From the IMG/VR virus record IMGVR_UViG_3300042892_005063, positions 1 to 64,000 of that record: a stretch of 64,000 nucleotides of DNA, one strand, 5' to 3'. The position numbers and the translations under genes were made by a program. The DNA comes from a virus. Shown here piece by piece: positions 21,321 through 29,538 of this stretch; position 1 is the stretch's first letter, and every line of letters starts with the position of its first letter. Below the pieces are notes generated by a model. That model had not been told where the DNA came from. It made no database searches and worked only from the letters and a program-made list of their open reading frames with translations.

Positions 21321-22378
21321 CGGGAAAGTAGTATGAGAAGTTCTTTATTCTGTTGCCCTGCTAGGGGATTTGCGTGCTTTGCTGCATTCCCGATCTGCGA
21401 CATGATATTTCGACGATAATCGACCTCCGAAACGGTCACTCGGCCGTATTTCGACAGCACGTCGAGCAAAACGTCACGTTCGACGATGCTCTCATCGGAA
21501 TATGAGATCAGGCAGTGACGGGTGGGCAGCCGGGCGACCAGCGTCTCGAATGCCCCCAAGGCCGTCTTGGGAGAGTTCCACAGCGACGACATCGAGCCAT
21601 CGAAGTCGGTGTCCTTCGTAACCCTGTCGGCTCTCCTGCGGGCCTTCAGGGCGGTCCTGGGCTTATCCCAACGGGCGATGCTGTCCCAGATGTGGTAGTA
21701 GGTCGAATACGAGTGCGGACTATATGGCGGGTCCAGGTAGGCGACGTCTGCCTCGCGGTAGTCGATGTCGAGGCAGTTGCCCTCGTGGTGGATGCCGACC
21801 GGTCCCTCGACGATGGGTGGGACCTTGAACTCGATGTCATTGTAGGACCGCTTGCACCATTCTTTCAGGTAGGCCTGTTGGACCCCCACGGTGTTGTCCA
21901 CGGCGTCGAGGGCGCGGATGATCGACGTGATGAGAGAATAGTAGAGCCAGGGCTGGTCTTTGAAATCCTCAGCACAATCTCTTGCCCAGTCAGCCCGCAT
22001 CGCGTTCTTGAGTTGGAAACACCGGCCGTCTCCGCGTGGCGCATCTTGAGGAACGTCCCCGGTATAGTTCTCGCTCAGCCATCCGGGTTGCCGAACCACA
22101 GACTCGTTCATGACCGAAACCCATAGGGGCAAATCCTTCCGCGCAGCATTTGGGTTGTGCACGAAAGTATTCGCGTAAGCGGTCGTGGCCCAACTCAGAT
22201 CGGATGTATCGGTTCTGACGCCCATCTGGCGCAGATGCTGGGCGACCCTGGTCGTTCCACTGAAAACGTCGATTGCGGTCTTGGCGCCGAGATCGGCTAC
22301 GGCTTGGCCAATGTAGGGGAGGAGCTTCTTCTTGGACCCGAGATACTTGACCCCATGGGTCTCAATGTTGGTGCTCAT
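21317..22378 (-). CDS. DNA adenine methyltransferase (D12/Dam-like)
   Basis: 353 aa from MSTNIETHGVKYLGSKKK. SAM-binding motif I-like FSGTTRVAQHL and catalytic DPPY (YLDPPYSPHSY) are present, with the KYLGSK N-terminus typical of D12 N6-adenine methylases. It should methylate adenine in a short site, protecting phage DNA from restriction or marking it. Longer than Dam (about 278 aa), with extra sequence between motifs I and IV. Confidence 0.88.
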   Translation of the reverse strand: MSTNIETHGVKYLGSKKKLLPYIGQAVADLGAKTAIDVFSGTTRVAQHLRQMGVRTDTSDLSWATTAYANTFVHNPNAARKDLPLWVSVMNESVVRQPGWLSENYTGDVPQDAPRGDGRCFQLKNAMRADWARDCAEDFKDQPWLYYSLITSIIRALDAVDNTVGVQQAYLKEWCKRSYNDIEFKVPPIVEGPVGIHHEGNCLDIDYREADVAYLDPPYSPHSYSTYYHIWDSIARWDKPRTALKARRRADRVTKDTDFDGSMSSLWNSPKTALGAFETLVARLPTRHCLISYSDESIVERDVLLDVLSKYGRVTVSEVDYRRNIMSQIGNAAKHANPLAGQQNKELLILLSR

Positions 22379-22454
22379 TTGAGGAGTGTCGCATAACACC
22401 CCTCTGGACTTCAAAATCATTGACAGAAATCAGCATAGCGGCCATACCGTGCTG

Positions 22455-22949
22455 GTGAAACTTGAACCCGGCTCCCCCTTTAGCGACTACAGGCATGCGC
22501 TCAAGCATCTCGCTGAGCCGCACATGATTCCCGATTTTCTGAGGAAACATCTGTCTTTCATGGCGGACGCTGGAGCATTCTTCACGACCGACAATCCCAC
22601 CGGGTCATTCACCGTGAGGGCCATCGAGTGCGGGACGATGACCAACGTCGAGCGGGTTTTCTATCATGACTTCACGATGGGACCGGCATGGTCGGCCCGA
22701 CTGGCATGCAACCTCCGCCTCTGTGATCTCCCGTCTCTCATCGCTCTCCTGGCCGAACTCGGGATATATCTCGACACAGGCATGCGGGTGACTCAGGACC
22801 ATCAGCCACACAAGAGCGGCATGACACGAATCACCATGGGGGTTTATTTCCCCTACCGGGACTGGAATGAAATGGTGATGCGCTGCATGCTCATCCGCAG
22901 CCATGCCAGACCCAAGCCGCCCGGTACGTCAATATTGGATATTTGGTAA
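22455..22949 (+). CDS. Hypothetical protein, about 164 aa
   Basis: The frame opens at ATG 22386, but a TTGACA at 22420-22425 with a CATACC-type -10 box lies inside it. GTG 22455 (VKLEPGSPFSDYR...) is therefore more likely. Contains ECGTMTNVERVFYHDFTM and ends KPPGTSILDIW. No family recognised. Confidence 0.6.
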   Translation: MKLEPGSPFSDYRHALKHLAEPHMIPDFLRKHLSFMADAGAFFTTDNPTGSFTVRAIECGTMTNVERVFYHDFTMGPAWSARLACNLRLCDLPSLIALLAELGIYLDTGMRVTQDHQPHKSGMTRITMGVYFPYRDWNEMVMRCMLIRSHARPKPPGTSILDIW

Positions 22950-23320
22950 TGCCCTTCGTTCCTTCTGGCCCCGGCTCGTTCTCCCGCTACTATTCTCGGT
23001 GGCCGGTCGAGTATCCCGACTACGTCAAGACCGAGCGGCAGATTTACCTTCATCTGTCTTCGATCATGGACGCGTTCGGCAAGCGGGCTCCCGAATGGTG
23101 CTCACCGGTCCTGACTGACGCCGACTACCCGTTCACGTTCGACGAGGACGTGGACGACTACAAGATGATCAGCATATACCTGAAGATCATGGAAGACGCG
23201 CGCCTGTCTCGCGACCGCCCGTGGGATGTCATCATTCCAGATGGACGAGTGCGCGAGCCCACGGTGCGGTTTCGGTTCAGCAATCAACTGGACGCCGCTT
23301 ACGTGCGATTGATCACATAA
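22949..23320 (+). CDS. Hypothetical protein, 123 aa
   Basis: MPFVPSGPGSFSRYYSRW...; its ATG overlaps the preceding TAA (TAATG). Style and C-terminal pattern (VRFRFSNQLDAAYVRL) resemble its neighbour, perhaps distant paralogues. Converges with 23313-23684. Confidence 0.65.
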   Translation: MPFVPSGPGSFSRYYSRWPVEYPDYVKTERQIYLHLSSIMDAFGKRAPEWCSPVLTDADYPFTFDEDVDDYKMISIYLKIMEDARLSRDRPWDVIIPDGRVREPTVRFRFSNQLDAAYVRLIT

Positions 23321-23684
23321 ACCACGAAAGCTCTTCGGCCATCCGCTCCAAGGTGCGAACCAGGGCCGAAGGCTTGTGGGCATCCGGCTCCGGGTCGTCG
23401 GCGACCATCCACTGCTTGCGGTGGCGGGTGTAGTCCTTCCAGGACTTGCCGAAGTTTCGGCAGACGGTGTAGTCGCCCCACGGGTCGAGCCAGTGGGGGT
23501 TCCGCTTAGGACGCGGGTAGACCTTGAGATCGCGCAGTTCGGGGTCGGTGTCGGCGGCCACCCATGCGCGAGCCTCGCTGAAGGTGCGCATCTGGCGGTG
23601 CATGTAAACCGCCCGGTGCTCGTAGTAGAAATCACCGGGATGCTTCGCGCGCCACTGTAGGCATTTCGTATACTGTTTTTTCAC
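23313..23684 (-). CDS. Hypothetical protein, 123 aa, with hairpin-controlled start
   Basis: GTG start; begins MKKQYTKCLQWRAKHPG. Basic, rich in Trp, Tyr and Arg. The ribosome site AAGGAG is partly buried in a strong hairpin (23692-23716). No family recognised. Confidence 0.65.
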   Translation of the reverse strand: MKKQYTKCLQWRAKHPGDFYYEHRAVYMHRQMRTFSEARAWVAADTDPELRDLKVYPRPKRNPHWLDPWGDYTVCRNFGKSWKDYTRHRKQWMVADDPEPDAHKPSALVRTLERMAEELSWFM

Positions 23685-23691
23685 GTGAACT

Positions 23692-23716
23692 CCTTATAGT
23701 TGTGAAAACTATAAGG
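23692..23716 (-). promoter_or_regulatory. Hairpin occluding a ribosome-binding site
   Basis: A 10-bp perfect stem (23692-23701 with 23707-23716), 5-nt loop. In the minus-strand mRNA its 3' arm ends in AAGG of the AAGGAG that lies 5 nt before GTG 23684, so folding should limit translation. Confidence 0.55.
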
Positions 23717-23796
23717 TGTCCATCTCCAGGTAATACTTGGTCATCAACCATATTTACTAGACGGGGTTCTGAAAGTCAATACAGGGCGTTTTTTGG

Positions 23797-23824
23797 TTGA
23801 CGATTTTACCCCACCGCCTATAGT
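23797..23824 (+). promoter_or_regulatory. Early promoter, leaderless
   Basis: TTGACG (23797-23802), 16-nt spacer, TATAGT (23819-23824), 7 nt to ATG 23832. Confidence 0.6.
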
Positions 23825-23831
23825 GCGATGT

Positions 23832-24896
23832 ATGAAACCGCCTGTCCTCCTCGAACGCCGGAAGTTTAGCGAAGCCGTCCAGGTTCGTGATGGGCTCCGC
23901 TGTGTCTTCTGCAAACGCACCGCAGAGGAAACCCCCGAGGGCAAGCTGGACAGTCATCACATCATTGAGCGGCGACTGTTTGCGGCGCCGCACGAGTTCG
24001 GCGGCTACTTCATCGAGAACGGTGCCACGGTGTGCGAGGAGCATCACCTTCAGTGCGAGCAGACCGTGATCTCGGTCGAGGAAGTCCGCGTTGCCTGCGG
24101 CATCACGCGCATCATCGTTCCCTCCCATCTCTACGACGATCAGCAGATCGACAAATGGGGCAATCCCATCCTGGCCAACGGCACCCGCATTCGCGGTGAA
24201 CTCTTCTTCGACGAGTCGGTGCAGAAAGTCCTCAAGCAGGGCGGGGTCCTCGACCTCTTCACCCACCATGTCAAATATCCTCGCACCTACCACATGCCGT
24301 GGAGCCAGAACATTCACGACGATGATCGCATCATTCCGTCGATGTCGGCCTTCGAGGGCCAGCGCGTCATCCTTACGCGCAAGATGGATGGCGAGTGCAC
24401 GACCATGTATCAGGACCATTTCCACGCCCGGTCCCTCGACAGTCCCAACCACTCGTCGCGCAACTGGGTGAAGAATTTCTGGGGTCAGATTCAGGGAGAC
24501 ATCCCGGAGTTCTGGCGTGTCTGCGGTGAGAATCTCTACGCCGAACACAGCATCGCCTACGACGATCTGCCCAGCTACTTCATGGGCTTCTCGATGTGGA
24601 ACGAGCGCAACGTCTGCCTGTCCTGGGATGAGACCATGGAGTGGTTCTCCCTGCTGGGCATCACGCCGGTTCAAGTCGTCTTCGACGGCATCTATGACGA
24701 GAAAGCCATCCGGGCGATCTGCGAAGGGATGGACTGGCAAACCGACGAGGGCTTCGTTCTTCGGCTGGCAGACTCGTTCTCCTACGGGGAGTTCCGGCAC
24801 AAGGCCGCCAAGTTCGTCCGCAAGGACCACGTCCAGACGGTCAAGCACTGGATGCACGGTCGCGAGATCATCCCGAACAAACTGGCGGCGCAATGA
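23832..24896 (+). CDS. HNH domain fused to an RNA ligase
   Basis: 354 aa. Residues 20-77 are an HNH/zinc module (CVFCKRT ... DSHHIIERR ... CEEHHLQCEQ). From about 165 the protein is a nucleotidyltransferase-fold ligase: motif I KMDGE with Lys about 184 (adenylation site), motif IIIa-like GENLYAEHS, motif IV EGFVLRL, motif V KFVRKD. It resembles Rnl2/DraRnl-type RNA ligases, which seal nicked or cleaved RNA such as host-cut tRNAs. The HNH part, if active, would add a nuclease to a ligase; it may instead be a binding domain. Confidence 0.85.
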   Translation: MKPPVLLERRKFSEAVQVRDGLRCVFCKRTAEETPEGKLDSHHIIERRLFAAPHEFGGYFIENGATVCEEHHLQCEQTVISVEEVRVACGITRIIVPSHLYDDQQIDKWGNPILANGTRIRGELFFDESVQKVLKQGGVLDLFTHHVKYPRTYHMPWSQNIHDDDRIIPSMSAFEGQRVILTRKMDGECTTMYQDHFHARSLDSPNHSSRNWVKNFWGQIQGDIPEFWRVCGENLYAEHSIAYDDLPSYFMGFSMWNERNVCLSWDETMEWFSLLGITPVQVVFDGIYDEKAIRAICEGMDWQTDEGFVLRLADSFSYGEFRHKAAKFVRKDHVQTVKHWMHGREIIPNKLAAQ

Positions 24897-25342
24897 AGGT
24901 TCCCAGCGGCACACAGACGGTTGACGAGACCGAGGTTCTGAGTCCGGCTTTCGCGGCCATGCGGGATTGCACGACGGTCGAGAGCGTGGCGGATTGGCTC
25001 ATGGCCAATCCCCAGGTCTTGTTGGCCAACATCAACATGCTGGACTTCCCGGACTTCGTCCTCCGGTCGGTGATTTTCTCCGAGATGGCTCGCTCCGACG
25101 CGTCGTTCGTGGGCTGGATTGAAATAGAGTACCTTGGTCGAATCCTGCGACCCTATCGTCTCCTCGCGGGTTCCGGCCTCGACGCCGGGTTCCTGGCTGG
25201 GTTTTCATCCTGTGTCATCGAAGGCAAGGGCGGCAACGCCACGGTCTATCGGGCCAAATATTCGGTCACGCTGCGGGGCGATGTCTGGCAGAAAATGTCT
25301 GTCTTCCATCGGCTCGCCAACGCTGAACAATATGCAGATTGA
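24893..25342 (+). CDS. Hypothetical protein, coupled family member 1
   Basis: 149 aa. Contains MRDCTTVESVADWLMANPQ, the 'xTLExIxxWL' type element seen in the next genes. ATGA overlap with the ligase gene. Beta-rich C-terminal half (ATVYRAKYSVTLRGDVWQ). Confidence 0.7.
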   Translation: MKVPSGTQTVDETEVLSPAFAAMRDCTTVESVADWLMANPQVLLANINMLDFPDFVLRSVIFSEMARSDASFVGWIEIEYLGRILRPYRLLAGSGLDAGFLAGFSSCVIEGKGGNATVYRAKYSVTLRGDVWQKMSVFHRLANAEQYAD

Positions 25343-25676
25343 ATCCCTCCACCGTCTGGCGACCCTTGAGGGCATCACCGCGTGGCTTGTCCGGCGAGGA
25401 GAGCCCGACGTCACCGATGTTGTGGTTCGTGGTTTCGTGCGGCGGTCCAAAGGATGGAACGTCGCCTTCAAGGTATCGACGACCAAGAGTTCGATGACGG
25501 TGCCCGACGATCTGTTCTCCGGCACCGGTATCGTGCTCAAACGTCTGATCAAATACAACCCCGCTATCCTCCCCTACGACACGGGCGGGTCGTGGACAGT
25601 TGAGTGCGGGCTGGAGGATGATCTGTTCGTCAATCTGATCGTTCACGCCAAGCTCCTGGGGGAGGTCACAGAATGA
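25332..25676 (+). CDS. Hypothetical protein, coupled family member 2
   Basis: 114 aa. Starts MQIESLHRLATLEGITAWLV, matching the shared N-terminal element. Overlaps both neighbours. Function unknown. Confidence 0.7.
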   Translation: MQIESLHRLATLEGITAWLVRRGEPDVTDVVVRGFVRRSKGWNVAFKVSTTKSSMTVPDDLFSGTGIVLKRLIKYNPAILPYDTGGSWTVECGLEDDLFVNLIVHAKLLGEVTE

Positions 25677-26044
25677 TCGAAGACGTATATCGGCATTCCA
25701 ACCTCGAAGACGCCGCGAGCTTCATTGAAGAAAACTTTTCGACGTTGTTCGAGGAGGCCTTGGGGCGCAAGTCCGGTCGGGCCGAACTCGCCAGCCTGAA
25801 ATTCTCCCAGCTTCGCTTGTTCAAGAGCGTTGGAGTATCGGCCTTCCTGCAATGGAACGCCCTGAAGATCACGCCAGAAGAAATCATGGGCCTCCTGGCT
25901 GCGTGCAAGATTTATGTGACCCGGCCGGTGCACCGGAATATGAAGGGCACCCACGTCCTGGTTCTCGATGACGAGTGGGGCGCGCTCGCGATGCACCTGC
26001 GCCTGCTCGGCGTTCTTGACGGGACCTACGACCTGAATGACTAG
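25673..26044 (+). CDS. Hypothetical protein, coupled family member 3
   Basis: 123 aa. N-terminus HSNLEDAASFIEENFSTLF resembles the shared element but is more diverged. ATGA overlap upstream, 8-nt overlap downstream. Confidence 0.7.
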   Translation: MIEDVYRHSNLEDAASFIEENFSTLFEEALGRKSGRAELASLKFSQLRLFKSVGVSAFLQWNALKITPEEIMGLLAACKIYVTRPVHRNMKGTHVLVLDDEWGALAMHLRLLGVLDGTYDLND

Positions 26045-26537
26045 GCCGTCCTTCGCCCAGATGCGAAAGCTTGCCACCCTTGAGGAGATCGAGGCGTGGC
26101 TAGAGGCGAATGGCGGGCTCATCAACAGCCGCTACATCGAGCGGATGCTGGAGCGCGAATACGTTGTTCAAAACGAGTTCGACCACACCGCCGAAGACCT
26201 ACTATTCAAGCGCGAGCCGGTAGAGGGCTTTCGGCTTCGGGATGTCAAGATCACCATCAATCCCAGACGGTGTGATGCGACCCGTTGGGCGGGCGACATC
26301 ACCTTCATCGCCCCGTTCGACGCGCCCTGGTCGATTGCCTTTAAGCGGTCGGGTCTGAAGTTTACCGGACAGAGAAACCGCTACCGCGAGCGACAGAAAG
26401 TCGTCGCCGACATGGGGCGGTGTATGGGATGGCATTACGTCTATGCGTTCGAGATGCGCAAAACCGCGTGGGTGAAGTTCACCACCCACGCGATGTTGTC
26501 GGACCTCTACATCGAGCAACCGAAGCCGAACGTTTAG
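26037..26537 (+). CDS. Hypothetical protein, coupled family member 4
   Basis: 166 aa. Starts MTRPSFAQMRKLATLEEIEAW, again the shared element, then a beta-rich basic C-terminus. Converges with the K+ channel gene (4-nt overlap). Confidence 0.7.
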   Translation: MTRPSFAQMRKLATLEEIEAWLEANGGLINSRYIERMLEREYVVQNEFDHTAEDLLFKREPVEGFRLRDVKITINPRRCDATRWAGDITFIAPFDAPWSIAFKRSGLKFTGQRNRYRERQKVVADMGRCMGWHYVYAFEMRKTAWVKFTTHAMLSDLYIEQPKPNV

Positions 26538-26959
26538 GCCTCGCTGTCCTTGCGCTCCGGGACCTCATCCGGGAAGACATAGTCGGAATCGCCGCACAGC
26601 TTGGCCTTGATGAAGGCGAGGTCGGACAGGATGGTTTTCTGCTCTTCGTCGGTGAACTTGTGCTGGTCCTCGATCATGGTGCCGATGATGCGGGCGATCA
26701 GGAGCGGCAGAATGAAGAACAGGGTGAAGTGCATCAGGACGACACCCGTCACGCGGCCACCGGTCGTCACCGGGAACATGTCCCCGTATCCGGTCGTGGT
26801 CGCGGTAACGACCGACCACCACAGGGCGTCGAAGAACGGCTTACCCTCGAAGAACGAGTAGGACGTCGAGGCGATGGCCAGGGTGACGACATAGAGGAAG
26901 ATGAGTTCACCGATGGAGTTGGTGGCCCGGATGAGGTGCTTGAGTGCATTATGCGGCAT
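26534..26959 (-). CDS. Two-TM potassium channel protein
   Basis: 141 aa. TM1 about 16-36, pore helix then selectivity filter TTGYGD at about 55-60, TM2 about 67-92, then a short charged cytoplasmic tail. This is the minimal K+ channel pore (Ion_trans_2 layout), expected to form tetramers in the inner membrane. It lies in an operon after GluRS and a small membrane protein, each overlapping by a few bases. It could depolarise or adjust turgor of the host during infection (inference). Confidence 0.85.
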   Translation of the reverse strand: MPHNALKHLIRATNSIGELIFLYVVTLAIASTSYSFFEGKPFFDALWWSVVTATTTGYGDMFPVTTGGRVTGVVLMHFTLFFILPLLIARIIGTMIEDQHKFTDEEQKTILSDLAFIKAKLCGDSDYVFPDEVPERKDSEA

Positions 26960-27131
26960 AGGCGATAGCCCCCTGAATGAGAGTTGTGCAAAAGATCATC
27001 ATCGAGATGATCGACAGAATGGCGGTCGAGGCCGCCCAACCGTACTTCTTCTTGCTGACGAAGAATCCGGCGAGGACGGCCTGACCCACCGAGGCAACGA
27101 ACGTGGCGGCGACAACGATTTCTTGCATCAT
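26949..27131 (-). CDS. Small membrane protein, 60 aa
   Basis: Two hydrophobic segments (VVAATFVASVGQAVLAGFFV and ASTAILSIISMMIFCTTLI) joined by KKKYGW. Overlaps the channel gene start and the GluRS stop (ATGATG). A partner or modulator of the channel is a reasonable guess from position. Confidence 0.7.
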   Translation of the reverse strand: MMQEIVVAATFVASVGQAVLAGFFVSKKKYGWAASTAILSIISMMIFCTTLIQGAIAYAA

Positions 27132-28042
27132 GCCATCCTCACCAGACGCCGGGCTACGGCGTCCAGTTGTTTGCGCTCGAACAGCGGGGCGGAGTTCTTC
27201 AGGCGTCCCTCGGTGAGGAACATTTCAATCGCCCGGTCGGTGGTGATCGGGGGATTGTGCTTGTCGAAGTTGGCGTCGCTGGGGTTCCAGTTCATCCGCA
27301 GCATGTAGGCCAGCACGGCTTCGGCCGAGTAGCCGTCCGCCTTGAACGACATGATGTCGGCGACGTGCGCGTTGCTGCGCTTGCTCAGCTTGGCCCGCTT
27401 ACCGTCTTCGCCGATGATTTCGATCAGGCCGACGTGCGCGAACTCGATGCTGCGCGGCGGGGAAAAGACCGCGTTGCCTTCGATGGCGGCCTTGACCGCA
27501 ACCTGCTTGGACGTGTTGGCGATGTGATCGACGCCACGGATGACGAGGTTCACGCCAGCGAACATATCGTCCACGATGGAGGCGAAGTTGTAGGTCGGCC
27601 CACCGCCGTTCGCGGTCGAGCGCATCAGCACCAGCCCATCGATGAACTTGCGGTCGTGATCGTTGATCTTCACGTCCTTGCGGCCCAGATAGTCGCGCCA
27701 CGTGTCCGGCATGTTGTCGGGCAGTTTCAGCGTGATGGCGCCGTCGTCGAGACGGATTGCCTTGTTGGCGTCAACGAGCGCGTCCGCGATGCGGCGATAC
27801 TCGTCCAGCCGGTCGCTTTGGCGGAAGGTGTCGTCCGGGGTCAGGCCGAGCCAGGACAGCGCATCCATGATGGTGCCGACGTGGGCTTCATCGTTTCGGG
27901 CCACGTCGGTGTCGTCGATGCGCAGAATGAACTTGCCACCGGACGCCTTGGCGGCCAGATAGTTGAAATACGCCGTGCGGGCTGTCCCGAAGTGGAACAT
28001 GCCGGTCGGCGAAGGCGCGATGCGGGTGATAAGAGGGGTCAT
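27128..28042 (-). CDS. Glutamyl-tRNA synthetase-like catalytic core, truncated
   Basis: 304 aa. Class I GluRS/GlnRS core: IAPSPTGMFHFGTART (HIGH = HFGT), FILRIDDTD, VIRGVDHIANTSKQ, and KMSKS as AKLSKRSN. The segment after KLSKR (GYSAEAVLAYMLRMNWNPSD) still matches GluRS, but the anticodon-binding domain (about 150 aa) is missing. In size it is like Glu-Q-RS, but it lacks that enzyme's zinc cysteines. May charge tRNA-Glu poorly or modify another tRNA; no tRNA-Glu gene is seen here. TATAGA lies 7 nt before the ATG. Confidence 0.88.
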   Translation of the reverse strand: MTPLITRIAPSPTGMFHFGTARTAYFNYLAAKASGGKFILRIDDTDVARNDEAHVGTIMDALSWLGLTPDDTFRQSDRLDEYRRIADALVDANKAIRLDDGAITLKLPDNMPDTWRDYLGRKDVKINDHDRKFIDGLVLMRSTANGGGPTYNFASIVDDMFAGVNLVIRGVDHIANTSKQVAVKAAIEGNAVFSPPRSIEFAHVGLIEIIGEDGKRAKLSKRSNAHVADIMSFKADGYSAEAVLAYMLRMNWNPSDANFDKHNPPITTDRAIEMFLTEGRLKNSAPLFERKQLDAVARRLVRMA

Positions 28043-28049
28043 GTGTTTT

Positions 28050-28077
28050 TCTATACAGGACTTGTCTGAATAGTAAA
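28050..28077 (-). promoter_or_regulatory. Early promoter of the GluRS-channel operon
   Basis: Minus strand TTTACT (28077-28072), 16-nt spacer, TATAGA (28055-28050), 7 nt to ATG 28042. Confidence 0.5.
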
Positions 28078-28113
28078 GTCGTAATACCATACCGGTGTGG
28101 AAAATATGTGATC

Positions 28114-28488
28114 ATGATCTCAGACCTCGCAGACCTCGCAGACCTGATCAAGGATAGTGCGCCGCCAGAGATGCATCTCAAGGCCGTGGAGATTTCGTTT
28201 CCGCGCCACATGAAAGAGATCAAAGGTTACGGTGGGGCTGGATGGGCCGTCACCTTCTACCTCTATTTCCCAAAGGATTTGGTGAAGGGGCGAGGAGCCG
28301 CGCAATCCTACGAGGACAAGATGGCGACCTACCTCGAATCCCTCAAACTGTGGCCGAGGAGCGTTGTCGCGTTGCCATTTGTGGATAGTCGAGACATCGA
28401 CCGCACCATGCTTGCGCTCGTCATTGTACGCGAGAAAGATTGGCCCGGCATCGCGGTCGCGGAACGCCTCAAGGGCAACCTCGTCTAG
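28114..28488 (+). CDS. Hypothetical protein, 124 aa
   Basis: Begins MISDLADLADLIKDSAPPEM. The repeated LADLADL comes from a tandem 9-nt repeat (28120-28142). Alpha/beta pattern; converges with the TerS gene. No family recognised. Confidence 0.65.
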   Translation: MISDLADLADLIKDSAPPEMHLKAVEISFPRHMKEIKGYGGAGWAVTFYLYFPKDLVKGRGAAQSYEDKMATYLESLKLWPRSVVALPFVDSRDIDRTMLALVIVREKDWPGIAVAERLKGNLV

Positions 28489-29048
28489 TCCTCGGTGGGC
28501 TCGGCGGTGGCTTCGATCTTGTCAGACTTCATCTGCTCGCGGGCTCGCTTGATGAGTTCGTTGCGGTCCTCCACGATGGTCGCCTTGGCTTCTTCGGCCT
28601 CGGGGAGTTCCCCGCGTTCGGCCTGCCATTTCATTTTTTCGAACTGAAGCTTCTGTCCGTCCTGGATGATCTTCAGCATCTTGAGTTGGGCTTCGCGTTT
28701 CGAGTTCTTGGAATCGATGGCGTTCTTATACATCGTGTTGGCAACTTCGAAGATGCCTCTCTGGGAACGCGGGTCAGTATTGAAACCCAGGTCCATGAGG
28801 TCACGGCTATGCTGGAGGGTTTCTTCGAAAAGGACGTCCAGGGATTTGGCGTGATCGGTTGCTTCCACCGTGGCCAGATTGGCTTCGATGGCCTTGAGGG
28901 CAAGTTGATAGGTGTCGAGTTCAATCTCGGGGACCGGCATCGGAGCAGGCGGAGGGGGCGCAGCGAGTTCGACGCCGTCTGCCTTAGCGAGGTCGTCTAG
29001 ATGGGGTAGATTGAGGAAATCGTCGATACTGGTATTCTTCTTACTCAT
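28485..29048 (-). CDS. terS: Terminase small subunit (T4 gp16-like)
   Basis: 187 aa. Acidic, proline-rich N-terminus (APPPPAPMPVPEIE), then a helical region. The core HSRDLMDLGFNTDPRSQRGIFEVANTMYKNAID follows the T4-family TerS pattern (DLM..A....RS.E.....IK...D.NK.L). A coiled-coil and an acidic tail end the protein. TerS selects genome DNA and stimulates TerL. It is in the late operon with gp4, tube and sheath, 20 kb from terL, unlike T4 where genes 16 and 17 are adjacent. Confidence 0.72.
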   Translation of the reverse strand: MSKKNTSIDDFLNLPHLDDLAKADGVELAAPPPPAPMPVPEIELDTYQLALKAIEANLATVEATDHAKSLDVLFEETLQHSRDLMDLGFNTDPRSQRGIFEVANTMYKNAIDSKNSKREAQLKMLKIIQDGQKLQFEKMKWQAERGELPEAEEAKATIVEDRNELIKRAREQMKSDKIEATAEPTED

Positions 29049-29051
29049 TGT

Positions 29052-29501
29052 TTACCTTTTGAAACCGAACATCTGCTGTTCCGTGGCGACTCGGAATCCG
29101 ATTTTCCGCTGAATGCAGTATTTCATCGCGGCCTGCCATTTGGCGGCGTTGATGGTCTGAATGAGCTTGGTTTTTTCACTGATGCGCTCTTTCGGGCCGG
29201 GGCGGTATTCGGGATGCTCTTTTGCCGGTTTGATCTCGATGATCTCGGCGTTGTATTTGCCGTCCTTGTCTACATAGATGACGAAGAAGTCAGGGATGTA
29301 GAACGACCACTTCCCAGTCAGGGGATTCTGATAGGAAATGGAGATAGACTCCGACGACCATGCCGCAACGTTGGGATGGGTGTCGAACTTGTTCATGAGG
29401 GTATACTCCCACGACGACCTAAACTGGATAGGTTTCGCAGTATTGCCACAGTATTTTTGAGGATTTTGAGGGGTAAAAATACCCGACGAAAACTTACTCA
29501 C
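29052..29501 (-). CDS. Head completion protein (T4 gp4-like)
   Basis: 149 aa, GTG start after GAGGAGAT. FTPQNPQKYCGN...QFRSSWEYTLMNKFDTHPNVAAWSSE, then YIPDFFV and IEIKP, match the gp4 family, whose PD-(D/E)xK-like core (D in PDFF, ExK in IEIKP) is visible. gp4 acts on filled heads so that tails can join. Confidence 0.85.
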   Translation of the reverse strand: MSKFSSGIFTPQNPQKYCGNTAKPIQFRSSWEYTLMNKFDTHPNVAAWSSESISISYQNPLTGKWSFYIPDFFVIYVDKDGKYNAEIIEIKPAKEHPEYRPGPKERISEKTKLIQTINAAKWQAAMKYCIQRKIGFRVATEQQMFGFKR

Positions 29502-29526
29502 GATGCATCTCCTCTAGACAGCCAGT

Positions 29527-29532
29527 TATTTA
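29527..29532 (-). promoter_or_regulatory. Late TAAATA promoter box
   Basis: Minus strand, 26 nt before GTG 29501; adds a second start for gp4-TerS expression. Confidence 0.5.
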
Positions 29533-29538
29533 TGGCTT

